The notes under the pieces: generated by a model
Seen by the model: only the letters and a program-made list of their open reading frames with translations
Databases searched by the model: none
Told to the model about the DNA's origin: nothing
Made by a program: the position numbers and the translations under genes
Assembly (NCBI GenBank): GCA_017620315.1
Contig: JAFZQQ010000161.1
Coordinates: 1-6,056, forward strand
Length of the DNA: 6,056 nt
Origin: Oscillospiraceae bacterium
GTDB taxonomy: Bacteria; Bacillota; Clostridia; Oscillospirales; Oscillospiraceae
Direction of reading: 5' to 3'
Part shown: piece after piece, positions 1 to 5,422 of the stretch
Layout: each line of letters opens with the position of its first letter
How positions within the stretch are numbered: position 1 is the stretch's first letter

Positions 1-240
1 TACGTCGTTGAGCATATTTTCGATGCGCGTCATGTGCGTTTCATCCGAGATCGCGAAAAGCTCGTCGATGCTTACGCCGAAACAGGCGGACAGCTCCGGC
101 AGCAGCGCGATATCCGGCACGGATTCGCCGCGCTCCCACTTGCTCACCGCCTGCGGCGTGACGCCGAACTGCCTTGCCAGCGCATCCTGCGTCATTCCCT
201 TGCGAAGCCGCAGCGCCTTGATCTGATTTCCTATATCCAT
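1..240 (-). CDS. XRE-family helix-turn-helix transcriptional regulator (5' part, runs off left edge)
   Basis: The first 80 codons are present and the gene continues past base 1. Residues about 6-60 form an HTH_3/Cro-C1 type DNA-binding domain: the pattern MTQDALARQFGVTPQAVSKW, followed by ERGESVPD and LPELSACFGVSIDELF, is the standard XRE signature, with the recognition helix at about residues 28-38. The part after residue 62 is too short to classify; in clostridial relatives it can be a dimerisation, TPR-like or membrane region. The ATG at 240-238 is preceded by AAAGGAG (249-255) at 8 bases, which fixes the start. It is transcribed divergently from the BlaI-type operon and has its own promoter at 283-311. 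Its targets cannot be known from this window; autoregulation is common in the family. The family call is secure, the role unknown. Confidence 0.93.
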   Translation of the reverse strand, partial: MDIGNQIKALRLRKGMTQDALARQFGVTPQAVSKWERGESVPDIALLPELSACFGVSIDELFAISDETHMTRIENMLNDV

Positions 241-282
241 AAAAATGACTCCTTTGGTCGTATTCCCGACGTCGATGGTCAC

Positions 283-311
283 ATCATACAATGTCGCGCG
301 AAAAAGTGCAA
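283..311 (-). promoter_or_regulatory. Sigma-A type promoter of the XRE regulator gene
   Basis: Read on the minus strand, TTGCAC (311-306) and TATGAT (288-283) are separated by 17 bases, 5/6 matches to each consensus box. It lies about 40 bases upstream of the start codon and fits the position of the AAAGGAG ribosome binding site. The -10 box lies within TCATACAA (284-291), whose reverse complement recurs at 344-351. Confidence 0.7.
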
Positions 312-363
312 TGGCGGCGTTCGTCACACCGCTCAACCCACGGTTGTATGACTATTTTCCCTC

Positions 364-392
364 TTGACTTTTTCATTCTACAGGTGTAGAGT
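364..392 (+). promoter_or_regulatory. Promoter of the BlaI-type repressor / M56 peptidase operon
   Basis: TTGACT (364-369) and TAGAGT (387-392) are separated by 17 bases. The -10 box is a weaker match (4/6) and overlaps the right arm of the first BlaI-type operator, so repressor binding would block RNA polymerase directly. Transcription would start near 399, just before the second operator. TATATT (392-397) resembles a -10 box better but is 22 bases from the -35 box. Confidence 0.65.
378..389. promoter_or_regulatory. BlaI/MecI-type operator 1
   Basis: CTACAGGTGTAG is an inverted repeat with perfect CTACA/TGTAG arms around a GG centre, extended by one more T/A pair on the outside (377 and 390). 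It matches the TACA-N2-TGTA core bound by BlaI and MecI dimers. It overlaps the -10 box of the operon promoter, consistent with autorepression by the adjacent BlaI-type gene product. Confidence 0.8.
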
Positions 393-401
393 ATATTCAT
401 A

Positions 402-413
402 CTACAATTGTAG
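402..413. promoter_or_regulatory. BlaI/MecI-type operator 2
   Basis: CTACAATTGTAG is a perfect 12-base palindrome with the same CTACA/TGTAG arms as operator 1. The centres of the two sites are 24 bases apart. It covers the expected transcription start region and ends just before the ribosome binding site AAAGG (416-420). Two tandem operators in front of the repressor gene are the arrangement known from staphylococcal bla and mec loci. Confidence 0.8.
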
Positions 414-430
414 AGAAAGGTCGTGCACCT

Positions 431-808
431 ATGTCTGAACCGATACGTCGGCTGCCCGACGCGGAGCTTGAGGTCATGCAGGCGGTCTGGCGCTTTACGC
501 CGCCCGTGCCGCGCGCGGAGCTTGAGCGCGCCGTGAACGAGACGCGCCCGATGGCACAGACCACGCTTTTGACGCTGCTCACGCGGCTTTCTGAAAAGGG
601 CTTTCTGCGCATTGAAAAGCAGGGACGCGGCAGCGTCTACACACCGCTCGTCTCCGAGCGCGACTATCGCGCGGCGCAGAGCCGCCGCTTTGTGGATTCG
701 CTCTTCGGCGGCAGCATGAGCGCGTTCGCGAGCGCTCTGTGCGACAGCGGGCTTTCCCGTGACGAGCTCGACGAGCTCCGCCGCCTTTTGGGGAGGGATC
801 CGGAATGA
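431..808 (+). CDS. BlaI/MecI/CopY-family transcriptional repressor
   Basis: This 125-residue winged-helix repressor has the usual family length. The N-terminal PDAELEVMQAVW (9-20) is the family opening helix, AQTTLLTLLTRLSEKGFL (42-59) is the recognition helix and following strand, and the wing runs EKQGRGSVYTP (62-72). The C-terminal half (RFVDSLFGGS, then SRDELDELRRLL) is the dimerisation region. The ATG at 431 lies 10 bases after AAAGG. By my alignment from memory, the Asn-Phe site cleaved in staphylococcal MecI corresponds to Ser101-Ala102 here, so release from DNA may use a different cleavage position. The stop overlaps the start of the M56 gene (ATGA), the classic repressor-peptidase pairing. 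Two operators lie in its own promoter, so it probably represses itself; other targets are not visible. No beta-lactamase or penicillin-binding protein gene is present. Confidence 0.95.
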   Translation: MSEPIRRLPDAELEVMQAVWRFTPPVPRAELERAVNETRPMAQTTLLTLLTRLSEKGFLRIEKQGRGSVYTPLVSERDYRAAQSRRFVDSLFGGSMSAFASALCDSGLSRDELDELRRLLGRDPE

Positions 809-2241
809 GCTTATTGGACACGGGACGGCTGATCATTGCGGCGTTTATCACCTCCGTCGTCACGTTCCGCTTCATCGCCTGCAACCGCGACGGCAGCGAC
901 CGCGGCAAGGAGCGCTGGCGTCCCGTTTTCGATCCGCTGTATCTGGCTACGATCGTTCCGATGGTCTTCGCGGCGTCGCTGCTTCTCGATACCGTCATGC
1001 TGCAAAACGTCGGCTCCTCCCTTGCCGAGGTGGTGCTGACCACCGCGGTCTATTTCGCGCTGCTGCTCCCTGTGCTGCCACTGCTGCGCCGCCATTTCAG
1101 CACCCGCGCCTGCGCGATGCTCTGGCTGCTGCCGAACGTGCTGTATTTCGTCTTTTATGAGCACATGAACCACAGTGAGCCGCTTTTTGTGCTTCCTATC
1201 CGCGTAAGTTTCGGCTGGCTGTTGTGGGTCTGGCTTGGCGGCACCGTATTAGTGCTCGCATGGAAGCTTGCGGAGCATATCCGCTTCCGCCGTGCGTTGC
1301 TGCGCAACGCTCATGCGCCGGACGAGGAAACGCTTACAGTCTTTCAGGGCGTCCGTGAGGAGATGGAGGAGGAATCCGCGCTCAAGGAACCGCTGCCGCT
1401 TCTGCTCTCGCCGCAGACAAGCACGCCGCTGAGCATTGGGCTGACGCGCAAAACGCTGCGGGTGATGCTGCCCGAGCGCAATTATACTCCGGATGAGCTG
1501 CGGCTCATTTTCCGTCACGAGCTGATCCACATTGCACGGAGGGACGCCGGTACCAAGCTGTTTCTGGTCCTCTGCACCGCCGTGATGTGGTTCAATCCGC
1601 TGATGTGGATCGCCATGCGGCGCTGCGCTGACGATCTGGAACTGGGCTGCGACGAATTCGTGCTGCTGGACGAACCGGAGGACGCGAGATCGCTTTATGC
1701 CGGTCTGCTGCTCAAGACTGCCGGGGACGAGCGCGGCTTCACGACCTGCCTGTCCGCCACGGCGGAGGCGCTGCGTTACCGGCTGGAAAACATACTGCGC
1801 CCGAAGAAAAAGCTGCTCGGCGGACTGCTGCTCGGTCTTGTGACCTTGTCGCTGATCGCTTTCAGCGGTACCATTGCCTTCGCATTCGCGCCGCAGCGGC
1901 TGGACGAAGCGATCTCCCTTGGCGCGGAGGAAATCGAGTGGTATTATTATCCGGACAGCGACTACACCGTGCCGGCCTCAGACGGTGCTCCGATTTGGGA
2001 GGTGCTGCGCGGCTGCGAGGTTTATCGACTTTCGGGCAACTATCGGCCGGACGCGGACTTCTGGTTCCACGGGAACACGGACGGCAAAAGCATCGAGCTC
2101 CACTGCTCGGGACATTATGTTTTTGTGGAGATCCGCCTCTACGAGAAGGGAAAGGGCTACGGCAGAGATCTTCTCAAAAGCTGCTTCGTGTTTACGGAAG
2201 AACCTGACTGGGACGCACTGCTCGCGAAAAACGCAGGCTGA
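805..2241 (+). CDS. M56-family (BlaR1/MecR1-type) membrane zinc peptidase with unassigned C-terminal sensor domain
   Basis: This 478-residue protein is the likely partner protease of the upstream repressor. Hydrophobic segments lie at about residues 7-26, 45-64, 74-95, 103-119, 132-154, 250-271 and 337-362. The gluzincin site HELIH is at 238-242 in a cytoplasmic loop, and E279 in the ELGCDE motif is the probable third zinc ligand. PLSIGLTRKTLRVMLP (208-223) is the usual stretch before the site. In BlaR1, ligand binding outside the cell activates this protease, leading to repressor cleavage. The difference here is residues 363-478: they are too short for the penicillin-binding domain (about 250 residues) and I see no SxxK or KTG motif. 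The region contains cysteines 404, 434 and 460 and many aromatic residues. GGAGG (792-796) lies 8 bases before ATG, which overlaps the repressor stop. The enzyme family is certain; the ligand is unknown. Confidence 0.93.
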   Translation: MSLLDTGRLIIAAFITSVVTFRFIACNRDGSDRGKERWRPVFDPLYLATIVPMVFAASLLLDTVMLQNVGSSLAEVVLTTAVYFALLLPVLPLLRRHFSTRACAMLWLLPNVLYFVFYEHMNHSEPLFVLPIRVSFGWLLWVWLGGTVLVLAWKLAEHIRFRRALLRNAHAPDEETLTVFQGVREEMEEESALKEPLPLLLSPQTSTPLSIGLTRKTLRVMLPERNYTPDELRLIFRHELIHIARRDAGTKLFLVLCTAVMWFNPLMWIAMRRCADDLELGCDEFVLLDEPEDARSLYAGLLLKTAGDERGFTTCLSATAEALRYRLENILRPKKKLLGGLLLGLVTLSLIAFSGTIAFAFAPQRLDEAISLGAEEIEWYYYPDSDYTVPASDGAPIWEVLRGCEVYRLSGNYRPDADFWFHGNTDGKSIELHCSGHYVFVEIRLYEKGKGYGRDLLKSCFVFTEEPDWDALLAKNAG

Positions 2242-2250
2242 TATGATCAA

Positions 2251-2294
2251 GGGGCGCACGGCCATCGAGCCGTGCGCCCTAAAAATAGTTTTTT
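2251..2294 (+). terminator. Strong hairpin closing the repressor-M56 operon (terminator-like)
   Basis: An 11-base-pair perfect GC-rich stem, GGGCGCACGGC (2252-2262) with GCCGTGCGCCC (2269-2279), has a 6-base loop and starts 10 bases after the M56 stop codon. A run of six T lies at 2289-2294, but AAAAATAG separates it from the stem, so it is not a textbook intrinsic terminator for the plus strand. The hairpin lies between convergent genes and may also end transcription from the minus-strand operon, although the T-tract on that side is poor. Confidence 0.62.
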
Positions 2295-2301
2295 CTCCGT
2301 T

Positions 2302-3510
2302 TTACGGAGCGATGCGGAGAGAGACGTCGCCGCTGGTCGTGCGCGCCTCGCAGCGTCCCGCGCCCGGCTCGCTCTGCGGAAGACGGACATCTCCGCTGGT
2401 GCTGTGAGCAAAGAACTCCTTCGGTGAGAGCAGCGTTCCTTCGATATCACCGTTGGTAGTGCTCAGGAACACATCACGTCCGTCGCTGCGGCGGATACTC
2501 ACGTCTCCGTTGGTGGTCTCCGCCTTGAGTTCTCCGTGGACGAGCGTGTTCTCCAGCTTCAGATCGCCGCTTCTGGTGCTTATCCTCATGCTGCCGGTTT
2601 CTGTCTCATCCACATCGACGTCGCCGCTTGTGCTTATAAGCACGAGCTCACCGGCGGTCAGGTTCTCGGCCTCGACGTCGCCGCTCGTTGTCTCAGCCTT
2701 CAGCAGCCCCTCGACCGTCAGATGACGCGCGTCGATATCGCCGCTCTTCGTCGCCAGCTCCAGACCACGCGCGCGGATGTCCTCCGCCTCGACGTCTCCG
2801 TTGGCGGTGCGTATCACGATGCTCTCCCACATTTTATCCGCGAGACGGAGCGTAAGACTGCCGCTGTCGAACGAAAAGTTAAAGTTGATATGGAATCCGA
2901 GAAACGTTCTGCTGCCGCTTCTTCTGCGTCCCTCGGCGTTCTGCGTGATATGGAGCACGCCGTCGCGCACCTCGACGGTCTCGCAGGCATTCTCGGTGAT
3001 GACATGCGTCTCGCCATCGTCCGAGCGCATCACTCGCACGTCCGCGCCGAGCATCCGCGCGTCGACCGCGCTGATTTCCTCGGAGATCGTGTACTCGTGC
3101 TCTCCTCCGTCCGGTTCCTCATCCTCGTACTGCGCATACCGCTCATTCACCTCACGGCTGATCTGCTCGCCCAGCGCGCCCATCTCTTTGCCGATTTTTT
3201 CTCCAAGAGCGCCCATTTCCCTGCCCAGCTCGTCGATCTTGCTGCCGGCATTCTCGCCCAGAGGCCAGTTCCCGTCGTTCCATGGCATTTTCCCCTGCGA
3301 CGCCTTTCGCTCGCGCGGAAGCTCCTCCAGGATCTGCTTTGCGACCGCCTCCACGCCCCCGAGGTCGTTGACTGCCTCCTCGACACTCATGCCGCTCTCC
3401 GTCCGCTCGTCGATCATCTCGCCGTAGTATTCGAGGCTGCGCGCGATGTCCTCTCTGGACAGGTCGCGGATCTCCGCAGCGAGTGCGGCGATAAATTCTT
3501 CTTTTTTCAT
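2302..3510 (-). CDS. HAAS-linker-DUF4097 fusion protein, probably cytoplasmic
   Basis: This is the last gene of the PadR operon, 402 residues. Residues 1-65 form a HAAS domain (DUF1700 type): MKKEEFIAAL at the start, then LEYYGEMIDERTESGMSVEE and AVAKQILEE, closely resembling the start of the membrane protein encoded two genes upstream. Residues 90-125 are a helical, probably coiled-coil linker in which EMGALGE occurs twice, 11 residues apart. Residues about 140-402 are a DUF4097 domain, a predicted right-handed beta-repeat structure, with nine (S/N)GD(V/I/L) turn motifs at 19-21 residue spacing. No signal peptide or membrane segment is visible, so a cytoplasmic location is likely. GGAGGG (3515-3520) is 4 bases from the ATG. 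The gene lies 21 bases after the preceding DUF4097 gene and is probably cotranscribed. The function of the family is not established; a scaffold or sensing role at the membrane is inference. Confidence 0.9.
   Translation of the reverse strand: MKKEEFIAALAAEIRDLSREDIARSLEYYGEMIDERTESGMSVEEAVNDLGGVEAVAKQILEELPRERKASQGKMPWNDGNWPLGENAGSKIDELGREMGALGEKIGKEMGALGEQISREVNERYAQYEDEEPDGGEHEYTISEEISAVDARMLGADVRVMRSDDGETHVITENACETVEVRDGVLHITQNAEGRRRSGSRTFLGFHINFNFSFDSGSLTLRLADKMWESIVIRTANGDVEAEDIRARGLELATKSGDIDARHLTVEGLLKAETTSGDVEAENLTAGELVLISTSGDVDVDETETGSMRISTRSGDLKLENTLVHGELKAETTNGDVSIRRSDGRDVFLSTTNGDIEGTLLSPKEFFAHSTSGDVRLPQSEPGAGRCEARTTSGDVSLRIAP
2323..2808 (-). repeat. Nine degenerate coding repeats of the DUF4097 domain
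   Basis: On the plus strand, a block resembling GACGTCGCCGCTGGT recurs with starts at 2323, 2386, 2443, 2500, 2560, 2617, 2674, 2734 and 2791, a spacing of 57-63 bases in multiples of three. On the coding strand each block encodes a T-(S/N)-G-D-(V/I) turn. These are protein structural repeats, not a mobile or CRISPR array: spacers are not of fixed length and all are in frame. Confidence 0.85.
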
Positions 3511-3531
3511 AATTCCCTCCGTATCATTTCC

Positions 3532-4383
3532 TTACAGTATGCCCGCGACGCTCAGCTCCACGTCGCCGCTGACGGTGTGTATGTCGCAGCTTCCCGCGCC
3601 GGGCGTGTTTGCAGGGACCCTGACCGTACCGCTCGTGGTCTTGACGGAGAAGGTCTTTCCGCTCAGAAGCACGCCTTGGATCTCGCCGCTCGTGGTATCG
3701 ATATTGATCTCGCCGGCGTCGCTGTGGTCAAGCTCTATGTCGCCACTGACGGTCTTTATGTTGAGCGAGCCGGAAATGCGGATACTGTTCAGCTCGACCA
3801 CGCCGCTCGATGTAGCAATCTTAACGGTCTGCGCGCTATCCCCGCCGAGCGTAACGTCTCCGCTTACCGCCGCTGCGTTGATCTCATCGCAATGCGCAAG
3901 GATGCCGATCTGGCCGCTGGCCGTCGCGGCATTGACGCTCTTAAAAGTGAAATCCGACGGTACGCTGATATCTCCGCTGGCCGTGCTGATCGACAGAGAA
4001 TCATACTCGCTCTGCGGAAGATATACAGTCACCTTATCAACCGTGTTTAAATTAAAATTGAACAGTCCGGTCAGTTTTTTATGCTGCTTCTGCGTCAGCT
4101 TGAGCACCCCGCCCTTGACCTCGGCGGTCTCTTCAATGTTCTCGCCGTGTATCGACTCAATGCGAGCCTCGTTTTCATTCGTTTTAACAAAAGCTACGTC
4201 GCAGGAGATCGCGCCAATCTCCACATTCGTGAAAGGCTCCGAAAAGCTGTAACTCTTTTGCTTGGCATTGCCGCTCCCGATGTTTTTCAAGTTGAACCCC
4301 TCCATTGTAAAGCCTGCCAGACACAGAACGATCCCGACACCTATCACGGCGCAGGCGATCAAAACCGCATTCCTTGTTTTCAT
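3532..4383 (-). CDS. Membrane-anchored DUF4097-family beta-repeat protein
   Basis: This 283-residue protein has one N-terminal hydrophobic segment (residues 5-24) and then a long polar domain, so it is probably anchored in the membrane with the repeat domain outside. No lipobox is seen (the residue before C21 is Leu). Residues about 45-100 form the domain entry, and residues 130-277 carry eight SG(D/E/Q/T/V) turn motifs at 18-21 residue spacing, as expected for DUF4097. The end, PGAGSCDIHTVSGDVELS, matches PGAGRCEARTTSGDVSLR in the next gene, indicating paralogy. I chose ATG at 4383-4381 over a GTG three bases upstream because TAAGGAGG (4391-4398) lies 7 bases from the ATG but only 4 from the GTG. 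The ATG overlaps the stop of the upstream HAAS gene (TGATG), suggesting coupled translation. The exact function is unknown. Confidence 0.9.
   Translation of the reverse strand: MKTRNAVLIACAVIGVGIVLCLAGFTMEGFNLKNIGSGNAKQKSYSFSEPFTNVEIGAISCDVAFVKTNENEARIESIHGENIEETAEVKGGVLKLTQKQHKKLTGLFNFNLNTVDKVTVYLPQSEYDSLSISTASGDISVPSDFTFKSVNAATASGQIGILAHCDEINAAAVSGDVTLGGDSAQTVKIATSSGVVELNSIRISGSLNIKTVSGDIELDHSDAGEINIDTTSGEIQGVLLSGKTFSVKTTSGTVRVPANTPGAGSCDIHTVSGDVELSVAGIL
3559..3984 (-). repeat. Eight degenerate coding repeats of the membrane-anchored DUF4097 protein
   Basis: Repeat starts on the plus strand are at 3559, 3622, 3679, 3736, 3796, 3853, 3907 and 3967, spaced 63, 57, 57, 60, 57, 54 and 60 bases. 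Each encodes a T-x-S-G-x-(V/I) turn on the minus strand. The spacing series matches that of the paralogous downstream gene (63, 57, 57, 60, 57, 57, 60, 57) except for one step, which points to duplication of the whole domain. Confidence 0.82.
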
Positions 4384-4982
4384 CACGCAGCCTCCTTACG
4401 GACAAAGATTGATTTTATCCCCAGCCAGATGCTTCTGCTGAGCTTTGCGACCCCGATCACTGTGGCCCGCAGCACGAAGAACAAAAGCACGGCAATCCCG
4501 GTGCAGACAAGTCCTCCGCCCAGTGAAAAGAGCATATACGCAACGCCCATGCGGAGCATCAGCGGAACGCAGCCGATGATACACGCAATACCCGATACCG
4601 CAAGCGCAAAGGTGACCGCGCCGAGCGCTATGACCATGGACCAGATGACAATGTACACCGCAAGCAGTATAGAGAACGCCGCGGCACCGAGAGGGATCCA
4701 CAGCGGCGCACCGAGCACAAGAAGAACGATCTCCCAGGTTGGAAGCGGTTTGCCGCCCGTCACCTTATCGCGCACAAGGGTGGTAAGCGGCGTTTCCGCG
4801 AGTATCTGTTCGGCTATGTCCTGAATGCTGCCCATCGCGGCGACGGCCTCTTCCTCGCTCATGCCATCCTCCATCCGCTCATCTATCATCTCGCGGTAGT
4901 AGTTGATGGTCTTTTCAACGTCGTCTATCGGAATGCCTTTCAGCTCGTCATAGAGCGCAAGTATAAATTGTTCTTTATTCAT
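4383..4982 (-). CDS. HAAS-domain (DUF1700-type) integral membrane protein
   Basis: This 199-residue protein has an N-terminal cytoplasmic HAAS domain (about 1-65: MNKEQFILALYDEL, INYYREMIDERMEDGMSEEE, IAEQILAE) followed by about four membrane segments between residues 83 and 175. HAAS proteins encoded next to PadR regulators are common in Firmicutes and are thought to take part in membrane-linked signalling; the mechanism is not settled. I chose ATG at 4982-4980 over the GTG at 4994, because AGGGGTG (4992-4998) then sits 9 bases upstream and the N-terminus aligns with MKKEEF of the paralogous HAAS domain. The start overlaps the end of the PadR gene by 8 bases, and the stop overlaps the next start by one base, so three genes are tightly coupled. 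Confidence 0.92.
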   Translation of the reverse strand: MNKEQFILALYDELKGIPIDDVEKTINYYREMIDERMEDGMSEEEAVAAMGSIQDIAEQILAETPLTTLVRDKVTGGKPLPTWEIVLLVLGAPLWIPLGAAAFSILLAVYIVIWSMVIALGAVTFALAVSGIACIIGCVPLMLRMGVAYMLFSLGGGLVCTGIAVLLFFVLRATVIGVAKLSRSIWLGIKSIFVRKEAA

Positions 4983-5295
4983 GTCTCTCGCCACCCCTCG
5001 TTATAAATTCGTGGATCGATTCTATCTCGCGCCAGTCCGTCGTAAACTGGTCTATCCTCTCTCGCCCGGGAGGAAGGATGTGATAGTATTTCCTCAGCCT
5101 TCCGTTGTGTTCGACACTGCGCACACTCAGGCATTCGGCCGCTTCGAGCCGTCTGAGTATCGGGTAGAGCGTGGATTCGGATATCTCCACATAGGGCTTG
5201 ATGTCCTTGACGATCTGATAGCCGTAGGAATCCTCGTTTTTAATAGCTGCCAGGACGCACACGTCCAGCAGCCCGCGTTTGAGTTGTATGTCCAT
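4975..5295 (-). CDS. PadR-family transcriptional regulator
   Basis: At 106 residues this is a short (subfamily 2, LmrR-like size) PadR protein. The winged helix is clear: MDIQLKRGLLDVCVLAAI, DSYGYQIVKDI, recognition helix ESTLYPILRRLE (40-51), wing RLRKYYHIL (66-74), then a C-terminal dimerisation helix with ERIDQFTTDWREI. PadR proteins are usually repressors of adjacent genes that respond to phenolics, drugs or envelope stress. I chose the ATG at 5295-5293 because AAAGGAGGT (5303-5311) lies 7 bases upstream and relatives begin at this point; an in-frame upstream start at 5373 would run through the promoter. It is the first gene of the HAAS-DUF4097 operon, and an inverted repeat overlaps its promoter, so autoregulation is likely. 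Confidence 0.95.
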   Translation of the reverse strand: MDIQLKRGLLDVCVLAAIKNEDSYGYQIVKDIKPYVEISESTLYPILRRLEAAECLSVRSVEHNGRLRKYYHILPPGRERIDQFTTDWREIESIHEFITRGGERHE

Positions 5296-5318
5296 GCGTA
5301 ATACCTCCTTTCGTGTTG

Positions 5319-5337
5319 TACTATACATCGCATAGTA
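5319..5337. promoter_or_regulatory. Probable PadR operator
   Basis: TACTAT (5319-5324) and ATAGTA (5332-5337) are perfect 6-base inverted arms around a 7-base centre. The repeat covers the -10 box and part of the spacer of the PadR promoter, the expected place for a repressor site. PadR sites often have inverted repeats of this type (ACTAT/ATAGT-like), but binding is inferred from position and symmetry only. Confidence 0.65.
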
Positions 5338-5348
5338 TTGTTTGTCAA
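5320..5348 (-). promoter_or_regulatory. Strong promoter of the padR-HAAS-DUF4097 operon
   Basis: On the minus strand, TTGACA (5348-5343, perfect) and TATAGT (5325-5320, 5/6) are separated by exactly 17 bases. It lies about 25 bases upstream of the start codon of the PadR gene, leaving a very short leader with an almost perfect AAAGGAGGT ribosome binding site. This near-consensus promoter would be highly active unless repressed. Confidence 0.85.
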
Positions 5349-5352
5349 GAGG

Positions 5353-5364
5353 TATTTTAAAATA
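5353..5364. promoter_or_regulatory. AT-only palindrome upstream of the PadR promoter (possible UP element)
   Basis: TATTTTAAAATA is a perfect 12-base palindrome starting 5 bases upstream of the -35 box, in an otherwise GC-rich window. Its position fits an UP element contacted by the RNA polymerase alpha subunit. It could also serve the divergent rhomboid gene or simply be AT-rich intergenic DNA. Confidence 0.35.
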
Positions 5365-5367
5365 TTC

Positions 5368-5396
5368 TTGCATTTATGATCTGGGCGTGCCATTAT
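5368..5396 (+). promoter_or_regulatory. Weak candidate promoter of the rhomboid gene
   Basis: TTGCAT (5368-5373) and CATTAT (5391-5396) are 17 bases apart; the -10 box is a 4/6 match. TATTAT (5394-5399) is a better box but at a 20-base spacing. Transcription would start near 5403, only a few bases before the AAGGAGG site. It would be back to back with the PadR promoter. This is the best site seen, but it is weak. Confidence 0.35.
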
Positions 5397-5422
5397 TATG
5401 AGGAACCAAGGAGGATCTGAAC

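Noticed and set aside
34..351. Plus-strand open frame opposite the XRE gene
   Set aside because: It is antisense to a clear HTH gene, crosses that gene's promoter, and has no ribosome binding site or recognisable fold.
805..2241. Functional beta-lactam sensor (true BlaR1/MecR1)
   Set aside because: The M56 core is present, but the C-terminal region is too short and lacks penicillin-binding motifs, so a resistance role should not be assigned.
2295..2309. Small hairpin CTCCGT/ACGGAG over the stop of the HAAS-DUF4097 gene as a minus-strand terminator
   Set aside because: Only 6 pairs with a 3-base loop, and on the minus strand it is followed by A residues rather than a T-tract; the larger hairpin at 2252-2279 is the better candidate.
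2323..2808. Regularly spaced repeats considered as a CRISPR or tandem DNA array
   Set aside because: Repeats are degenerate, always in frame, and spaced in multiples of three; they encode the turns of the DUF4097 beta-repeat domain.
2536..4050. Long plus-strand open frame (about 500 codons) opposite the two DUF4097 genes
   Set aside because: It is the antisense shadow of repetitive, GC-rich coding DNA; it spans two genes and their intergenic gap, has no convincing ribosome binding site, and its translation is rich in Arg/Ala/Leu/Asp with no recognisable domain.
4312..4371. Lipoprotein signal in the membrane-anchored DUF4097 protein
   Set aside because: The cysteine at residue 21 is preceded by I-V-L, and a large residue at the -1 position does not fit a lipobox; a plain N-terminal membrane anchor is more likely.
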